Origin: Spizellomyces punctatus DAOM BR117
Taxonomy: Eukaryota > Chytridiomycota > Chytridiomycetes > Spizellomycetales > Spizellomycetaceae
Reading direction: 5' to 3'
DNA length: 64,000 nucleotides
Assembly (NCBI RefSeq): GCF_000182565.1
Contig: NW_015971538.1
Coordinates: forward strand, 837,736 to 901,735
The position numbers and the translations under genes are program-made. Below the pieces are notes generated by a model that saw only the letters and a program-made list of their open reading frames with translations, was not told the DNA's origin and did no database searches. Positions 22,522-33,687 of the stretch are shown here, piece by piece. Position 1 is the stretch's first letter, and each line of letters begins with the position of its first letter.

Positions 22522-24824
22522 ATGGTTTCTCTATCCAGAGCGACGCGGTCTTTCGTCGTTTCCGTTCTTCTCGTACTCCCTCTCTTGACGCTGGTGGCAA
22601 GTTCTTCATCCATTTCGACGAGCCCTGTGGCCATCAGTCCAGACTTTGTCAACAACAATGTCGACCGCGTCTTGGATCTCTCAAATCCTTCCATCGTTCG
22701 CGAGCAAACGACTCTTGTGGTGCAGGGGGCAAAGAAGGGGGGATCAGATGACTACGTTTTTGCTATTCCATCGGATGTGGCCGACTTGAGTTTGGCCCTG
22801 TTAGAAGTGGCGGAGACAAAGGGAAAGAACGACATCGGAGAAAAGCTGCAACTCAGCAAAGACCAGTATGATGTGAAAAGGTTTGATATTAGAATGCGCC
22901 GTCAGTCAATGTCCCGCTCGTTGTTGATTGTGAGGCTAACGTCACCGTCGTCTCAGAGCTGCACAGTACTACAAAGTGAAATTGCCACGAAGTTTGAAGG
23001 AGGGGGATACAATTCAATTAGGTGTATGGGCGGCCTTCACACATTTGGTGCGACCATATCCAAAGGAAGTATCCCAGAAAGAGAAGCAATTCTTAGAGTT
23101 TCTCGGGAACGCATACTTTTGGAGTCCATATCACTCCAAACAGCAGAAAACCATCGTTAAGTGCGTGTTTGCAGGCATCTTGTGTCGCCAAGAGATATGG
23201 AATTCGGTTTTTTACTGAGATTGGCTATACAGATTGCCTAATGACGATGTGATAAGCTTTAAAGAGAAGCCAGAGCCAGTTTCCAAGGCGGGCAATGTGA
23301 TTACGTACGGCCCATACGCCGATGTGGGACCCTTTTCACATGCGGAACTGTACGCTCACTACCAGGACCCCAAAGCTATCCTGGTTGCCAAAACATTTGA
23401 AAAGAGAATGGAAATCAGCCACGGGGGTGGCAATCTGGGAGTGCAAGAGGATTATGAATTACATCATGAAGGTGCCAAGTAAGTATACCGATACTTCGGA
23501 CATGTTGATATGCGGGTTGATTATGAGCTCTTGGGATTCATTTGCATATCGCACGCAGATTGAAGGGACATTTCTCGCGCGTTGACTTCACCTTCAGTCA
23601 ATGGACTCACCACCAAACCAACGTGGTGAAAGATTTGGTCATCACATTGCCGCCAGACGCAAAGCATGTTTTCTATCGCGACACCATTGGCAACGTATCG
23701 ACATCACATTTTCGCAACGAACGGCAACGCTCTATTCTCCACATCAAACCCAGATATCCGCTTTATGGTGGTTGGAGATATACCTGGCACCATGGATATA
23801 ATGTGCCCATAACGTCATTCTTAAAAAAAGACTCGAAGAGCGGTCAGTTTGTATTTCGTGCCCCATTTGTCGGAGGCTTGTCGAATGTTACTATTGAAAG
23901 GGCTGTCGTTAGCATAGTTCTGCCGGAAGGAGCGCAGTAAGTACGAAGAGCATCTGCAATCATCGCGCTGTACACAGCTAAGCTCTTTTTCAGGAACTAC
24001 AAAGTACACACACCGTTTCCAATGGACCGGACGTCAGAGTACACAACTTTCACCTACCTGGACACAACTGGACGACCAATGATAGTACTTGAGAAGCACA
24101 ACGTTGTGGACGAGCACGCCGCATCATTTGTTGTCGGTATTTTCGTTCGTTCTACATTGAACCAGCGGTTAACTTGAGGCATTTTAACAGATCACGTACG
24201 ACTATGCTTCGTATCGCTATTTGCAAAAGCCCGTCGCCATCACAGGCGCAGTTCTTGGCCTTTTCTTCCTTGCAGCCGCATATAGTAGGCTCGATCTTTC
24301 CATTACAAAGGTATTTTGCGCTGAGAGGATCGAGCGCTAATTCAAGCCACTCATTCGCTCTCTCCCTGCAGGACCCCAAAGCTGAGCGGGATGCTCTCCT
24401 CCGGTTATACCGCCAAACTGTTCGCACAGTTGCCAATGGGGAACCCCGCCTCATCACCAAGATTACGTCGGTCTTCCAATCATTGAAAGCTGAAAAGCGA
24501 CTGGCTGAATACAGCGAAGCGACCTCGGAGATTGAGGAAGAGGTGAAAGCGGGATGGCAACGTTTGACAACTATAGCGAAGCAGGCCGAAGGAGGCGATG
24601 TGAAGTTTGCCAGCGACATCCGTAAGCTCCATGATTTGCAACAGGACCGCCTACGTAAAGTTAGGGCAATGCATGCAGAAGTTGTGAACCTCGCAAAGGG
24701 GAGTGGTACAGTGGACGGACAGAAGAGAAAGGAGTTGACCGCGGCGCTGGGGAGATATGAGGAAGAGCTCGAGGAGCTGAATGAGCAAATTGAAGGACTG
24801 CTAGAGGAAAAGTTTGCTGATTAA
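22522..24824 (+). CDS. OST1: Oligosaccharyltransferase subunit 1 (ribophorin I)
   Basis: ER-membrane subunit of the oligosaccharyltransferase that N-glycosylates nascent proteins. ATG 22522 gives a clear signal peptide, MVSLSRATRSFVVSVLLVLP followed by LLTLVASSSS. The luminal domain includes ISPDFVNNNVDRVLDLSNPS, EQTTLVVQGAKKGGSDDYVF, VRPYPKEVSQKEKQFLEFLG, AYFWSPYHSKQQKTIVKLPN, VITYGPYADVGPFSHAELYA and YPLYGGWRYTWHHGYNVPIT. The end of the domain is EYTTFTYLDTTGRPMIVLEK, followed by a membrane segment (AITGAVLGLFFLAAAYSRLD) and a cytosolic coiled tail ending EEKFAD at 24824. All hallmark ribophorin I blocks are present. Open sequence upstream of 22522 lacks an ATG in this frame. Confidence 0.93.
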
Positions 24825-25002
24825 GATTGTGCAATATGATTATGCTCCATCTCATCTTCTTTAAGGCTGGGGCTCGCTATTACAATGAAATTCTGCAAAT
24901 CTGCGATCATCTCTCTGGAGTTGGTTGAAAAATTAATTACTCCCTCTAAGCGTATTTACAGCAAAATATATACAAAATCTCCAGGAGGGCACATTATCAT
25001 AT

Positions 25003-26073
25003 CTACGAACGGTAAGAACGATAATGATCATTCCGTGGTGAAGGGGAGCGCCTTCTTCTTTCGTTATCATCGTAACGACCGTATGACCGATCCCGGCTAC
25101 TGCGGTGGTACCTATCACTCCCCCATGCTGGACTGCGTGATCTGCTCCTACTTTTTGCTCTTGTGTTTTCCCTGTCACGTCCCCGCGAATAATGTCTATC
25201 TTCCCGGTTTCTACGGACATGTGTATCGTCTTCATCATCGGAACTCTCGTGGAGCCTCTCCTTCTCCTTTTTATGCTTCTTTTTGTGCTTCTTCTTGTCC
25301 TTCTCTTTCTTCGCTTTTTTTTCCTTCTTGGGCTTATGACTGGGGTTTGCATTTTCCGTGACACCTGAGCTCACCGCCGTTGCCGTCTGCGGGACACCAG
25401 ATTCACTTTGCATTATATGATCTCCGTCTCCCTCGTCGACTTCCTTTACAGCCTGGACTCCAATCGCTGCGATCCGACTCTTTGCACTACAGACGTCCCA
25501 TTTTGAGTACTGACGACGATATCATTCATGACAATAATGCGTACCTTTGAAATCCCAGTCCTTTCATCTCTTCCACATTTACTACAGCGGTCTCCTCGTC
25601 GTCCGCAAAGTCCTTTTTAACAAGACTCTGGATCTCCTGTTTGCTAACTGCATTTCCATCTGTCCGGCGACGTTTAGGACCAGCATACCCCAACGCTTCC
25701 GCCAAAGCCTCTGCTTCATTTTTCCTAATTTCCTCCAGCTCAGACGTAATTGTATCCTCCCGAGCCTGTGTCTTCTCGGCCTCCCTGCCATACCAGAGTA
25801 GATCTACTCCATTTATTAGATGTAGCCTCGAAGATGACTATCGTATGTCCGCTCACCTTTGTTCTTTTGCCATCGACCCACTGGCGCGTTGAGGGAGTGA
25901 CCAAGGTAATTTTCTCGATACTAGGAGAGTGCCGTGAGTTGTGTCGTTAGGATAAATTCTTCAGGACCACGCAAGACAGTAATGCTGGAGATTACCTTAT
26001 CCTCTTTTACATCTTCCCATTTGAAGAGTCCCTGTCCTCCTCTTGTTCCTGCTCGCGTCGGATGATGAAACAT
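25003..26073 (-). CDS. MMTAG2-like protein (multiple myeloma tumor-associated protein 2 family)
   Basis: Conserved eukaryotic protein of unknown biochemical function, probably nuclear. The start at 26073 gives MFHHPTRAGTRGGQGLFKWE followed by DVKEDK, then YRENYLGHSLNAPVGRWQKN and DLLWYGREAEKTQ. This is the diagnostic N-terminal motif (RGG-D-F-WEDVK-DK-RENYLG-S--APVGRWQKG-DL-WY) of the family. A coiled KNEAEALAEALGYAGPKRRR segment follows. The C-terminus is extremely basic, with KKHKKKHKKEKERL, acidic Ser-Asp-Asp-Glu and Arg-Ser dipeptides (SRSRSRSPAW), and ends HYRSYRS. The basic/RS tail suggests RNA or splicing association (inference). It converges on OST1 and diverges from MPST. Confidence 0.85.
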
Positions 26074-26241
26074 GATTTACCACAAACTAGAAGGGCAGAA
26101 TAGCACTTCCGCTTTCTGGACGCAATCAGTCAAACTTCCAACATCGTCGAGTTGCAAGTCATTCGGTCACGTGGCTTTTTTGTTGCTATAGTAATTGAAC
26201 GCGTAGATCGATTGAAGGATTGGTCTTCCTGAGCGTGCAAG

Positions 26242-27890
26242 ATGGCCATAAACGTCATGAACTCGAGAATTCCTGTGTCGGCTGTCTATCGACTGACAAT
26301 ACTTCGAAGAACCACAGTTGTATCTCGTTTAGCGCACCCTGGGCCCCGCAACCGTACCTGTCACAGCGCGACAATCTTCTCCACACCCAGAAGCTTCGAA
26401 AGCCGGCGGCCCTCGTGGATTCTGAATTTGAGGACTTTCGCTTCAAGCAGCAGACAGATGGCATTCTCAAACGAGGAGCTACGACATGAAGGCACTCAAG
26501 AAGAGACTGCTGGAAGACAAGGTATTGTATGAGCCATTTCCACCTTCTGTCAGTTGCGGCGACGCTCACATATATCACCGAAGTTTCTCCACTGGTGACA
26601 ACCTCGTGGTTGGCCGAAAACCTTTCCCGAGTGATACCTGTAGATGCCACGTGGTATCTACAGCCGGACTCGTCCATTGCATCCAAGGGACGACGAAAAG
26701 ATGACAATTGGGTGTTTGATCCCGCGCAAGGAATGAAGCCAAAGCAACCTGTAAAAGATGCCCGCAAAGAATATGCCGAACGGCATATACAGGTAGAACG
26801 TGGATCTACTAGTAGACTGAAAGTAAAACAGTAGTAATGGTGATGTCCTGATAGGGAGCCCGATTTTTTGATATCGATCACATTGCCGATCGCCTGAGCT
26901 CCCTCCCTCATATGCTCCCAAGTCCCGAAGAGTTTGAGGAGCATGTTGGTACGGATGACACTCTGGTGGCTTAGATTTCCAATCGGTGCATGTCCAACTA
27001 AGGGTGCCATATAGGCGCACTTGGCATAACGGAGAACGATCATGTGGTTGTGTATGATTTGCATGGGATCTTCTCTTCTCCAAGGGTGTGGTGGACATTC
27101 AAGGTGAGACCCACACACTAACAGACCCGTTTTCTGCATCCTTGATGTCGCACTAAACGAGGGTATTTAAAGGTCTTTGGACATAGAAACGTGAGCGTGT
27201 TGGACGGGGGTTTGCCAAAGTGGCTACGAGAAGGACGACATGTCACCAATGAAGTCGACAAAGCCGTGGTATGGTTAAACTGTGGAATTGCAGGCAATCC
27301 GTCACTGTGATATTGACGTAGACAACGTAGAAAAGTACCTATCGGGCCGATTTTCAGGAGGACCTTGTTATTGACTACCAAACTCTTCTTGTCCATGTCA
27401 CGGATTTTATGTATGCCAAGAACTTCCAAATTCTCGATGCCCGTCCACGTGGAAGGTAAAATTCGAGAAGATATTCTTCTCCGCCATTGTAACTCACGAA
27501 TGATGATTCTAGGTTTGCCGGGTTTACTGCGGAGCCTCGCGCTAGTCTTCCTTCTGGTCATATACCCTCCGCAATCAACATACCCGCCAGCGAGCTCATC
27601 GATCCCGAGACGAAGACAATGCTTCCTCCCCAGGAAATACTTCGTCGAATGTTCATCGACAATGTGGATCTTGATAGGCCGATTGTCACAATGTGTGGTG
27701 AGTCACTACGGACATATGTGTTTTTTGGTTACCAACTTGACACGGCCCATCAACAGGGAGCGGAGTTACTGCTGCGACGGTGTTTTTGGCCTTGGAGATA
27801 GTGGGTAAAACGGGTGATGTCAAGTTGTATGATGGAAGCTGGACCGAATGGGCCAGCAAGAGCAAAAGTCCTATCAAAACATGGACCTAA
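26242..27890 (+). CDS. MPST: 3-mercaptopyruvate sulfurtransferase (tandem rhodanese), probably mitochondrial
   Basis: Transfers sulfur from 3-mercaptopyruvate to thiol acceptors. ATG 26242 starts an Arg/Ser/Thr-rich, acid-poor leader that looks like a mitochondrial presequence. The first rhodanese domain: VSPLVTTSWLAENLSRVIPV, DARKEYAERHIQGARFFDID, LPSPEEFEEHVGTLGI, DHVVVYDLHGIFSSPRVWWT and FKVFGHRNVSVLDGGLPKWL. The second: NFQILDARPRGRFAGFTAEP, GHIPSAINIPASELID, then the active-site loop TMCG-SGVTAATVFLAL, LYDGSWTEWASK and KTWT at 27890. The loop is CGSGVT (mercaptopyruvate type), not the CRKGVT of thiosulfate-specific rhodanese. An intron interrupts the loop just after the catalytic Cys codon (intron about 27700-27757). 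Confidence 0.92.
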
Positions 27891-28700
27891 GACTCTGGCT
27901 GCAATGCAGATATACGGTGTACTTGAGACGACGGAATTGACTTTGACCGAATTACCATCACATAAATGTGTTTGCAAGCATGGGCGTACAATCCATATTA
28001 TAGGCCGTAGCCGCAAAGTCAGCGATTACAGTGCTACTTGTGTTTGCCAATCCTGGTTGTCACCCGGTATGCTATCCAGTAGTCTAAGGGAATGTTGACA
28101 TGTGGTCATTGCATGTTTAGTCATGAGCTACATTGAACAGTGGAACAGAGGATTCTGGTTGGCACTTCAGCTGTCGTGGAAAGGCTCAAAAGGTTGTAAC
28201 ACCGTCTGACACCGTCTGACGAAATGGACGTCACCTTGGCCAAAAGACGCAAAGAACGAGATACCGCTAAACACACACGCGACGCGTCGCGAAGGCGACT
28301 GCCAAGAGATGGAAACTTGGTGTGCTTTGTGAGATCTTAGATTTTTGACTCTAAACGATACGACGAGTTGACGAGTTCACGAGTTTCAAGGCGGTTGGCT
28401 TCACGGCTCTACTCGGCTGAAGTTTCACGCACCTTATTGAGGTTTACGAACTTGTGGTGGCGTTTCGCCTGGGATAACTTCGGTTCAGTTGCGGATATCA
28501 AGAGACAAGGTAAAGGAAGGATATTGGGGAGAGGTTCCTGGCGGCATGTGTCGATGACCAATTTCTGAGTGTCGTCCGCAAACTTCCCTACCGCGTAAAG
28601 CCAAGATTAGCGATCATTGACAGACAGTTTTCTCATTATGCACAACCAACACAGCACGTCATCCCACACCGCATTGTTTCCCACACCCAATTGACGAACG
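27891..28700. other. Intergenic region with small direct repeats and a CG palindrome
   Basis: This 810-bp gap lies between the tandem genes MPST and F-BAR. I find no convincing exon. It contains a tandem direct repeat of CACCGTCTGA near 28200-28220, a 14-bp perfect palindrome CGCGACGCGTCGCG at 28278-28291, and repeated ACGAGTT units near 28360-28385. It probably carries the F-BAR gene promoter. Confidence 0.5.
28278..28291. promoter_or_regulatory. Palindromic ACGCGT (MCB-like) element upstream of F-BAR gene
   Basis: CGCGACGCGTCGCG reads the same on both strands and centres on ACGCGT, the MluI cell-cycle box bound by MBF-type factors in yeasts. It lies about 410 bp upstream of an F-BAR/SH3 gene of the Cdc15 type, whose fission-yeast relatives act in cytokinesis. 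The function here is inference; CG-rich palindromes also arise by chance. Confidence 0.3.
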
Positions 28701-30649
28701 ATGGACAAACCTTCGTTTGCCAGCTCATTCTGGGTATGGGGAGAGCGTTTAATATTGCCATCTCGGGCCACTTTTATGTTGACGACATGAATTTGACTTG
28801 TAGGGCGATAATGATAAAGGGTTGGAGGTGTTGATGGGGCGAATGAGACAGGGGAAGCACGTTAGTGAAGAGGTGCATGCTATGCTAAAGGAGAGAGCGA
28901 CCATCGAAGAAGAGTATGGAAAAAGACTACATAAGCTTGCTAAAACCTTTAGTCCCAAGGAAGAGATTGGGTATGCAAGCACTGGCGACGTATACATGTT
29001 AAGGACTATAATTCATCATACATCCTCTGCTGAAGAACCCTGCGAGACTCGTTGGATATTGTGAAGAACGAGCTAGAGAAGAGCGCGAAGTCACATACTG
29101 ATCTAGCTCAGGAGATTCGCGTGAAACTGGAGAAACCACTGGGGGACTTTATTGGAACCCAAAGCGGAATACGAAAGAATGTAAGTCTAGTAACTTGAGC
29201 GATATGACGGTTCTATTGTAGAATTAATAAGGCATGTTGATGTTGCTTGCAGCACAACGCCATCGTCGAAAAGCATCAAAAAGCCAAGGCAGCTCAAGTA
29301 GCGGCCGTGATGAAGTCCAAAGAACGGTACGAGGCAAAATGCGCCGAGACAACGCAATTATCGCAGATAAGAGCTGATCCAGCGTCTAAGGAAGCGGAAA
29401 AGGTACTTGAGTATGCGGCGTTCTATAATACACGTGCGAGTAACACTCCATTTCAGATCAAAATGAAACTGCAAAAAGTCCAGTCACAGGCGAAACAGGC
29501 CGACGTAGATTACGTCGCAGGAGTGGAGAAGTTGACCGAAATCCATCGAAGATGGGTGGATGACTTTCGCACAGCTTGTACAGTAAGTTTAAACCACTTA
29601 CCCATTTTTTATTAACATGACGGAGGCGGCCGTGCTCATCCAAACTTCTTGCCGTTACAGGAATGCCAGAAGTTAGAGGAAGATCGATTTCACTTTCTAC
29701 GCGGGAATATCTGGAATTACGCTAACTTTATATCGGGCGTGTGCGTTTCGGACGATGAGGTGGGCTCGCTTAGATGTTTGGATATGCAGACGGAAGATCT
29801 TTGCGACTTAACGATCGTTTATACGTAGGCATGTGAGCGAGTGCGTGTATCGCTAGAGGCTTGCGATTTTGAAAAAGACCTTGCCTTATTCTTGGATCGG
29901 AATACGACCGGATCCGTTATCCCACGTAAGTTTTTCCTTCCGCTGTTCACGTTTTTTGGCCCGTTGTTAATTAGTTTTCAAATATCAGAACCCCTACAGT
30001 ACATCAACTATTACACCGGGACGCAAGAAAATTCTCTCTCGGGTAGGCGCAAGAGTGCAACTAGCAATGACCTGCCAGCGACCCTTCCGATGTACAATCC
30101 TTCGCAAGATGACTTGGGCAGCACCCACACTCTTGGTTCTGGACCTAGTGGCTACAATGACCCGACAACAACCCGAAGAGATAGTGCATCATCCAAAGGA
30201 TCCGCCGCATTTTCGGGGGCAGTTGGACCGCAGGTACTCAATGGGATGCCTCAACAGCAACAGCAACGAAGTGGATCCAATGCCCCGCCGGCGGGAGCGG
30301 ATGCAACGTTCCAATACGACCCCTATGACGTGCCAGAAAGCATGCCGGTTCTGTTTTCGGGTACGAAGGAACTGTACTTGGTTTGCCGTCTGGATTGTTA
30401 CTTATCCTTTGACAGTTCGAGTCCTATATGACTACCAAGCGCAGGCGCCAGAGGAGCTCACCATTGGCAAGGGCCAGTTGATTCCGGTAATCGCAACTCA
30501 TGATGATGGGTAAGTAACCGAACTTCTCTAATTTTGACCTTTTGGACTTATCATGCATGTGCTCTAGGTGGTGGGAAGGGCTGGGATCGGAAGGCGGACA
30601 AAGAAGAAAAGGCTTATTTCCAAGCAACTTCACAGAAACCGTCCGCTGA
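28701..30649 (+). CDS. F-BAR and SH3 domain protein (Cdc15/Imp2/Hof1 type)
   Basis: Membrane-bending scaffold likely acting in cytokinesis or endocytosis. The first exon MDKPSFASSFW (28701) joins GDNDKGLEVLMGRMRQGKHV, giving the F-BAR opening SFW-G-N-D-GL--L--RM-QGK. It continues MLKERATIEEEYGKRLHKLA, LGDFIGTQSGIRKN, KHQKAKAAQVAAVMKSKERY and NIWNYANFISGVCVSDDE. A Ser/Pro/Gln-rich linker (about 30040-30350) carries a short Q run and RR-S patches. The C-terminal SH3 is VRVLYDYQAQAPEELTIGKG ... DDGWWEGLGSEGGQRRKGLF, then PSNFTETVR with the stop at 30649. Domain order and motifs fit the Cdc15/PSTPIP group; I cannot separate Cdc15 from Imp2 or Hof1 orthology by eye. Confidence 0.87.
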
Positions 30650-30906
30650 TCTACTACTGGGGCCAAAAGACATACGACAATTTTGGAAGCGGTTTGGAAG
30701 CATTCACTCACGCAGCGCGTTCACTGAATGGACACTGCGTACTCTAGAGGAACGGATCATACATAGTCCGCACATTTGTATCTTTGACGTCGACAATTGT
30801 ACTGAGAACCATTTACTTGTGGTAATCATAAAAATATCGATATGTACATGATATGGTATTCGTTTGCCCTGCGAATACCTCCCTTGCGTTGTTGTTCAGT
30901 GTGCGT

Positions 30907-31689
30907 TTATGCAATTGATGTCAATAATCTTCTGAAGGTCGACTTGCAGGCATAGAACCAGCACAGAATGCTAACAGAACCTGTAAGACCGGTATGTTAA
31001 CAACGAGATGAAGAGTGTTCCAAATCAAACTGTCTCATACCCATTGGCGCAAAAGGTAGTGCAAGGAGAGGAGATATGGGCCCCAGCCAATCATGTGGTG
31101 GGTAAAACATCGGCGTCGATCGGTATATTGAGATAAGCAAAAACTGTGCTCCCCAGATGAAGGAGCGAAGACCCCACGATATCTTCAGCTCAAAGTATGT
31201 TTTCGTAGAAGCCTCTTGTTTCGCTGTTCCATACAATGTTGTTCAATAATTGGATAATAAGGGACGGCTCAAACTAAAGATACCTTGCGTCTCGTAGTCT
31301 GCCTTCAATTTATCGAGCCTCCTACGCAACTTTGCCCATCTAGCGAACTGGTCCTAGAGTTGATGCACACGTGTAAACTTCATAAGCTCTGCTAGCTAGC
31401 GACAGACAACAAGTCGTCGTGGTACCTGTGCACTCGTTCGACCCAATTCCGTCTGAACATCGATTACCTCACGTTTAAGCTTATTGATCTTTTTCGCTTC
31501 CGCTTTTCGGAAGATGTTATCGTACCAGTTCCACACCTGCAAGACACATGATGTAAGGAAGGAATGAAATGCAGAGGAATCGAGTGTCAGTTGCGGCAGC
31601 AGTACCTTGCTAGCTATAGCCCCATATCCGAGCCATTCAAAGAGTTGTAGGAAGAAAGCACAGAGGATGACCAAGTGAAGTGGATGCAT
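30907..31689 (-). CDS. GET1: GET1/WRB, tail-anchored protein insertion receptor
   Basis: ER membrane subunit of the GET receptor that takes tail-anchored proteins from Get3. From ATG 31689: MHPLHLVILCAFFLQLFEWL (first membrane segment). The cytosolic coiled coil is KKINKLKREVIDVQTELGRT followed by SAQDQFARWAKLRRRLDKLK, the hallmark SAQDEFAKWAKL-R--DKL motif. Then comes a second hydrophobic part with FIWGAQFLLISIYRSTPMFY and the PPHDWLGP turn, LALPFAPMG, and, after a 60-nt intron, GSVSILCWFYACKSTF to the stop at 30907-30909. The -P-APLGSVS- continuation across that intron matches WRB, supporting the 3' end. It is divergent from the TPP1-like gene. Confidence 0.9.
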
Positions 31690-31817
31690 GATGAGCCCGC
31701 TTGAGCAAACAGATGCAAGATGTTCAACGAAATGTACACGTAAGGTCGCCGAGGTGGACGACGAGAGTGAGTCATAGAGCAACCTTGAGCAAGCGCCTGC
31801 TGTCGAACTCAGTTGGA

Positions 31818-32668
31818 ATGAAGATCTTATCCAAATGGTTACTAGCCTATGTCTCCACACAGATTGATGCGACACCTACAACGCCGTCGGTAGCTCCGGT
31901 CCTTTCGGAGACTGCAGAAACTGACGTGAATTCCGCCGTAGCTTGGTCCACATTGCACCCGAAAAAGCGGGTTCAAGTGCGCAAGGTCAGCAACAACCAC
32001 GGACTTTACCGACGAGGTTGCCATTTTCTAAATACCATTAAGACAGATAACGTCACATAGTCCGGGGACGAATATCCCTCTTACTATGGAATTGAGCGAT
32101 GGGCAGTATTATATTGACAGCATGCTCACGAAAGAGTGTTTGGAACGATATGACCTGTAGGGCACAAATGCCTCGATTCGTGCTGCTACGGACCTTGTTG
32201 TTCAAACGCCTTAAATTCTTGCCCTAGTGCGCGAGCTGAGCTGGATACCCATTTGCCTCCAATCACCAGTCTGCGAGGGGCGATCATCATCGTCCAGAGT
32301 GCCCGCTTGAGATTATTGAAACCTCACCGATGCCGTCAGCTATTCAGCGTCGGTCTGGCGATCGATGATTTCACATTTATAGGCAATCACGGCACTGAAC
32401 CCGTTGACCAAACGTACCCTGTGGCAGAAGCACAAAAGGTGATGGCGAGTATATCTCACCTTATGTATCGGTACGCGGATTATGACTGCTCGGCCAAAGT
32501 TGTAAAACTAAATTGCATTCTAGCATAGGGGTGTTTAATGGTCGCCGCAGTATGCGTCCATCCACCGCCAACGTGCAGCACTCAGTCCCCGCGCGCGAGT
32601 TTGATCCTTCCGTCGATCTTACGTTTCTTGGTCAAATGGAGCTTGATATAATGTTAGATGATGATTAG
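31818..32668 (+). CDS. Predicted OB-fold protein resembling telomere protein TPP1/Tpz1
   Basis: Assembled here from four exons whose phases all agree: 31818-31985, 32047-32156, 32228-32470 and 32524-32668, giving about 221 residues. It begins MKILSKWLLAYVSTQI, resembling the N-terminal W-containing helix of TPP1 (PWIRELI). After a linker comes an OB-like series: KKRVQVRKITSH, IPLTMELSDGQYYIDSMLTK and ECLERYD, then SLRGAIIIVQSARLRLLKP and QLFSVGLAIDDFTFIGNHG. The LSDG-(Y/H)-(x)-CL/ML-T(R/K)E(A/C) strand and the later 'L-I-VDDFTFLG'-like strand occur in the same order in human TPP1. The C-terminus is acidic (QMELDIMLDDD). Alternative readings are another OB-fold protein or a different start (an in-frame ATG further upstream at about 31713). 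It is divergent from GET1. Confidence 0.55.
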
Positions 32669-32961
32669 CTATCTTGACCTCTAGTTGCAAAAGAAATATG
32701 CGAGCATTGGGGACGCTACAACAAATATCAGCTAGTCGACCAATATGGTGTCGGAGTATTCCCCGTCGATATTGTAACGTGAAATGTTGTCAATCAGCTG
32801 GGTTCTTAGGAAAGAAGTTTGCGCAGGAGACATGTTCTCTCAGGGTACCCTGACGGCACCAGAGCTGGCAATCCTCAGTGCAAACGAGGTCTCTGAAATA
32901 GTTGATAAAGTCCGTGTTATAGTACAATAAACATGTCTTTCGTATTATTCTACTGTCCATT

Positions 32962-33435
32962 TTAGTGACCGTGCTGGTGCTCAGGGCTCAACAGATATTC
33001 CTTTCGGTTGTAATATTCAAACTGTGGGGAAAGAACGCCTATTAGCAATACGGTACGAGAAGAGTGACTTGAAACTCCATCCAGCCAGCTCCACACACAA
33101 TAAGGTCGCTCCACAGACCACACTCAGGTCTCAAACCCACCTTCTTGTCAGCCCAACCCTTAACCCAAAAGAAAATAAGAGCAGGGGGAGCGATAAACAC
33201 TGCTTGGCGAGCAGTACGTTTGAAGAGCTTGAAGGCACCGGGGTTGAAGAAGCCCTTCATTGTCTTGGTCTCAAAAGGAGACAAACCGTACTCGTAGAAA
33301 CCATTTTGGTACCCGATGCTACCCCACCACCTTTCGACGTGCAGAGAGAATTGCAGAGTCAGAATTTCGCCCAACAGTGATGTTAGACCTGTTAAAACAG
33401 GTGTTCTTAACCACTATCACTCACTTGTGACCCAT
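32962..33435 (-). CDS. QCR8: Cytochrome bc1 complex subunit 8
   Basis: Small inner-membrane subunit of complex III that contacts cytochrome b. Spliced: an 11-nt first exon ATGGGTCACAA (33425-33435) joins in phase at about 33334 to give MGHKWWGSIGYQNGFYEYGL followed by SPFETKTMKGFFNPGAFKLF, KRTARQAVFIAPPALIFFWV (membrane helix) and KGWADKK. A last exon, FEYYNRKEYLLSPEHQHGH, stops at 32962-32964. The MG-K-WWG--G--G---Y-LSPFE opening and the EYLxSP/NS ending fit fungal QCR8, and the length of about 90 residues is normal. Without the tiny first exon no ATG starts the conserved part in frame. Confidence 0.88.
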
Positions 33436-33687
33436 TTGCAACTAGACTATACAGGGTATGTTAAAACAGGATGTGCAGGACGCTGCGTGATGCTAATGAG
33501 GTTGCGCGAAGCCAGGTCTAGGGAAACTTTCGGGTTTGTTTGGCGGTGATATCACATGATCAGTTGCCTATAGCAACAAGGCCCGTCAGATCAACGATGG
33601 ACTTCAATCTACCATGTATTAGTGCAAATCCCCGACACTTTATGCAACACTCGTTAATTCATTCGCATCCTCCTTGGGCCTATGAAT

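Noticed and set aside
30405-30430. A GGTTCGA-like tRNA T-loop signal near 'cagttcgagtcc'
   Set aside because: It falls at an intron/exon join of the F-BAR gene, and no acceptor or anticodon stem fits around it.
32669-32961. Possible extra exons (e.g. an open stretch with EHWGRYNKYQLVDQYG) after the TPP1-like gene
   Set aside because: I found no donor and acceptor in phase to join them to the OB-fold gene, which already ends in a stop at 32668.
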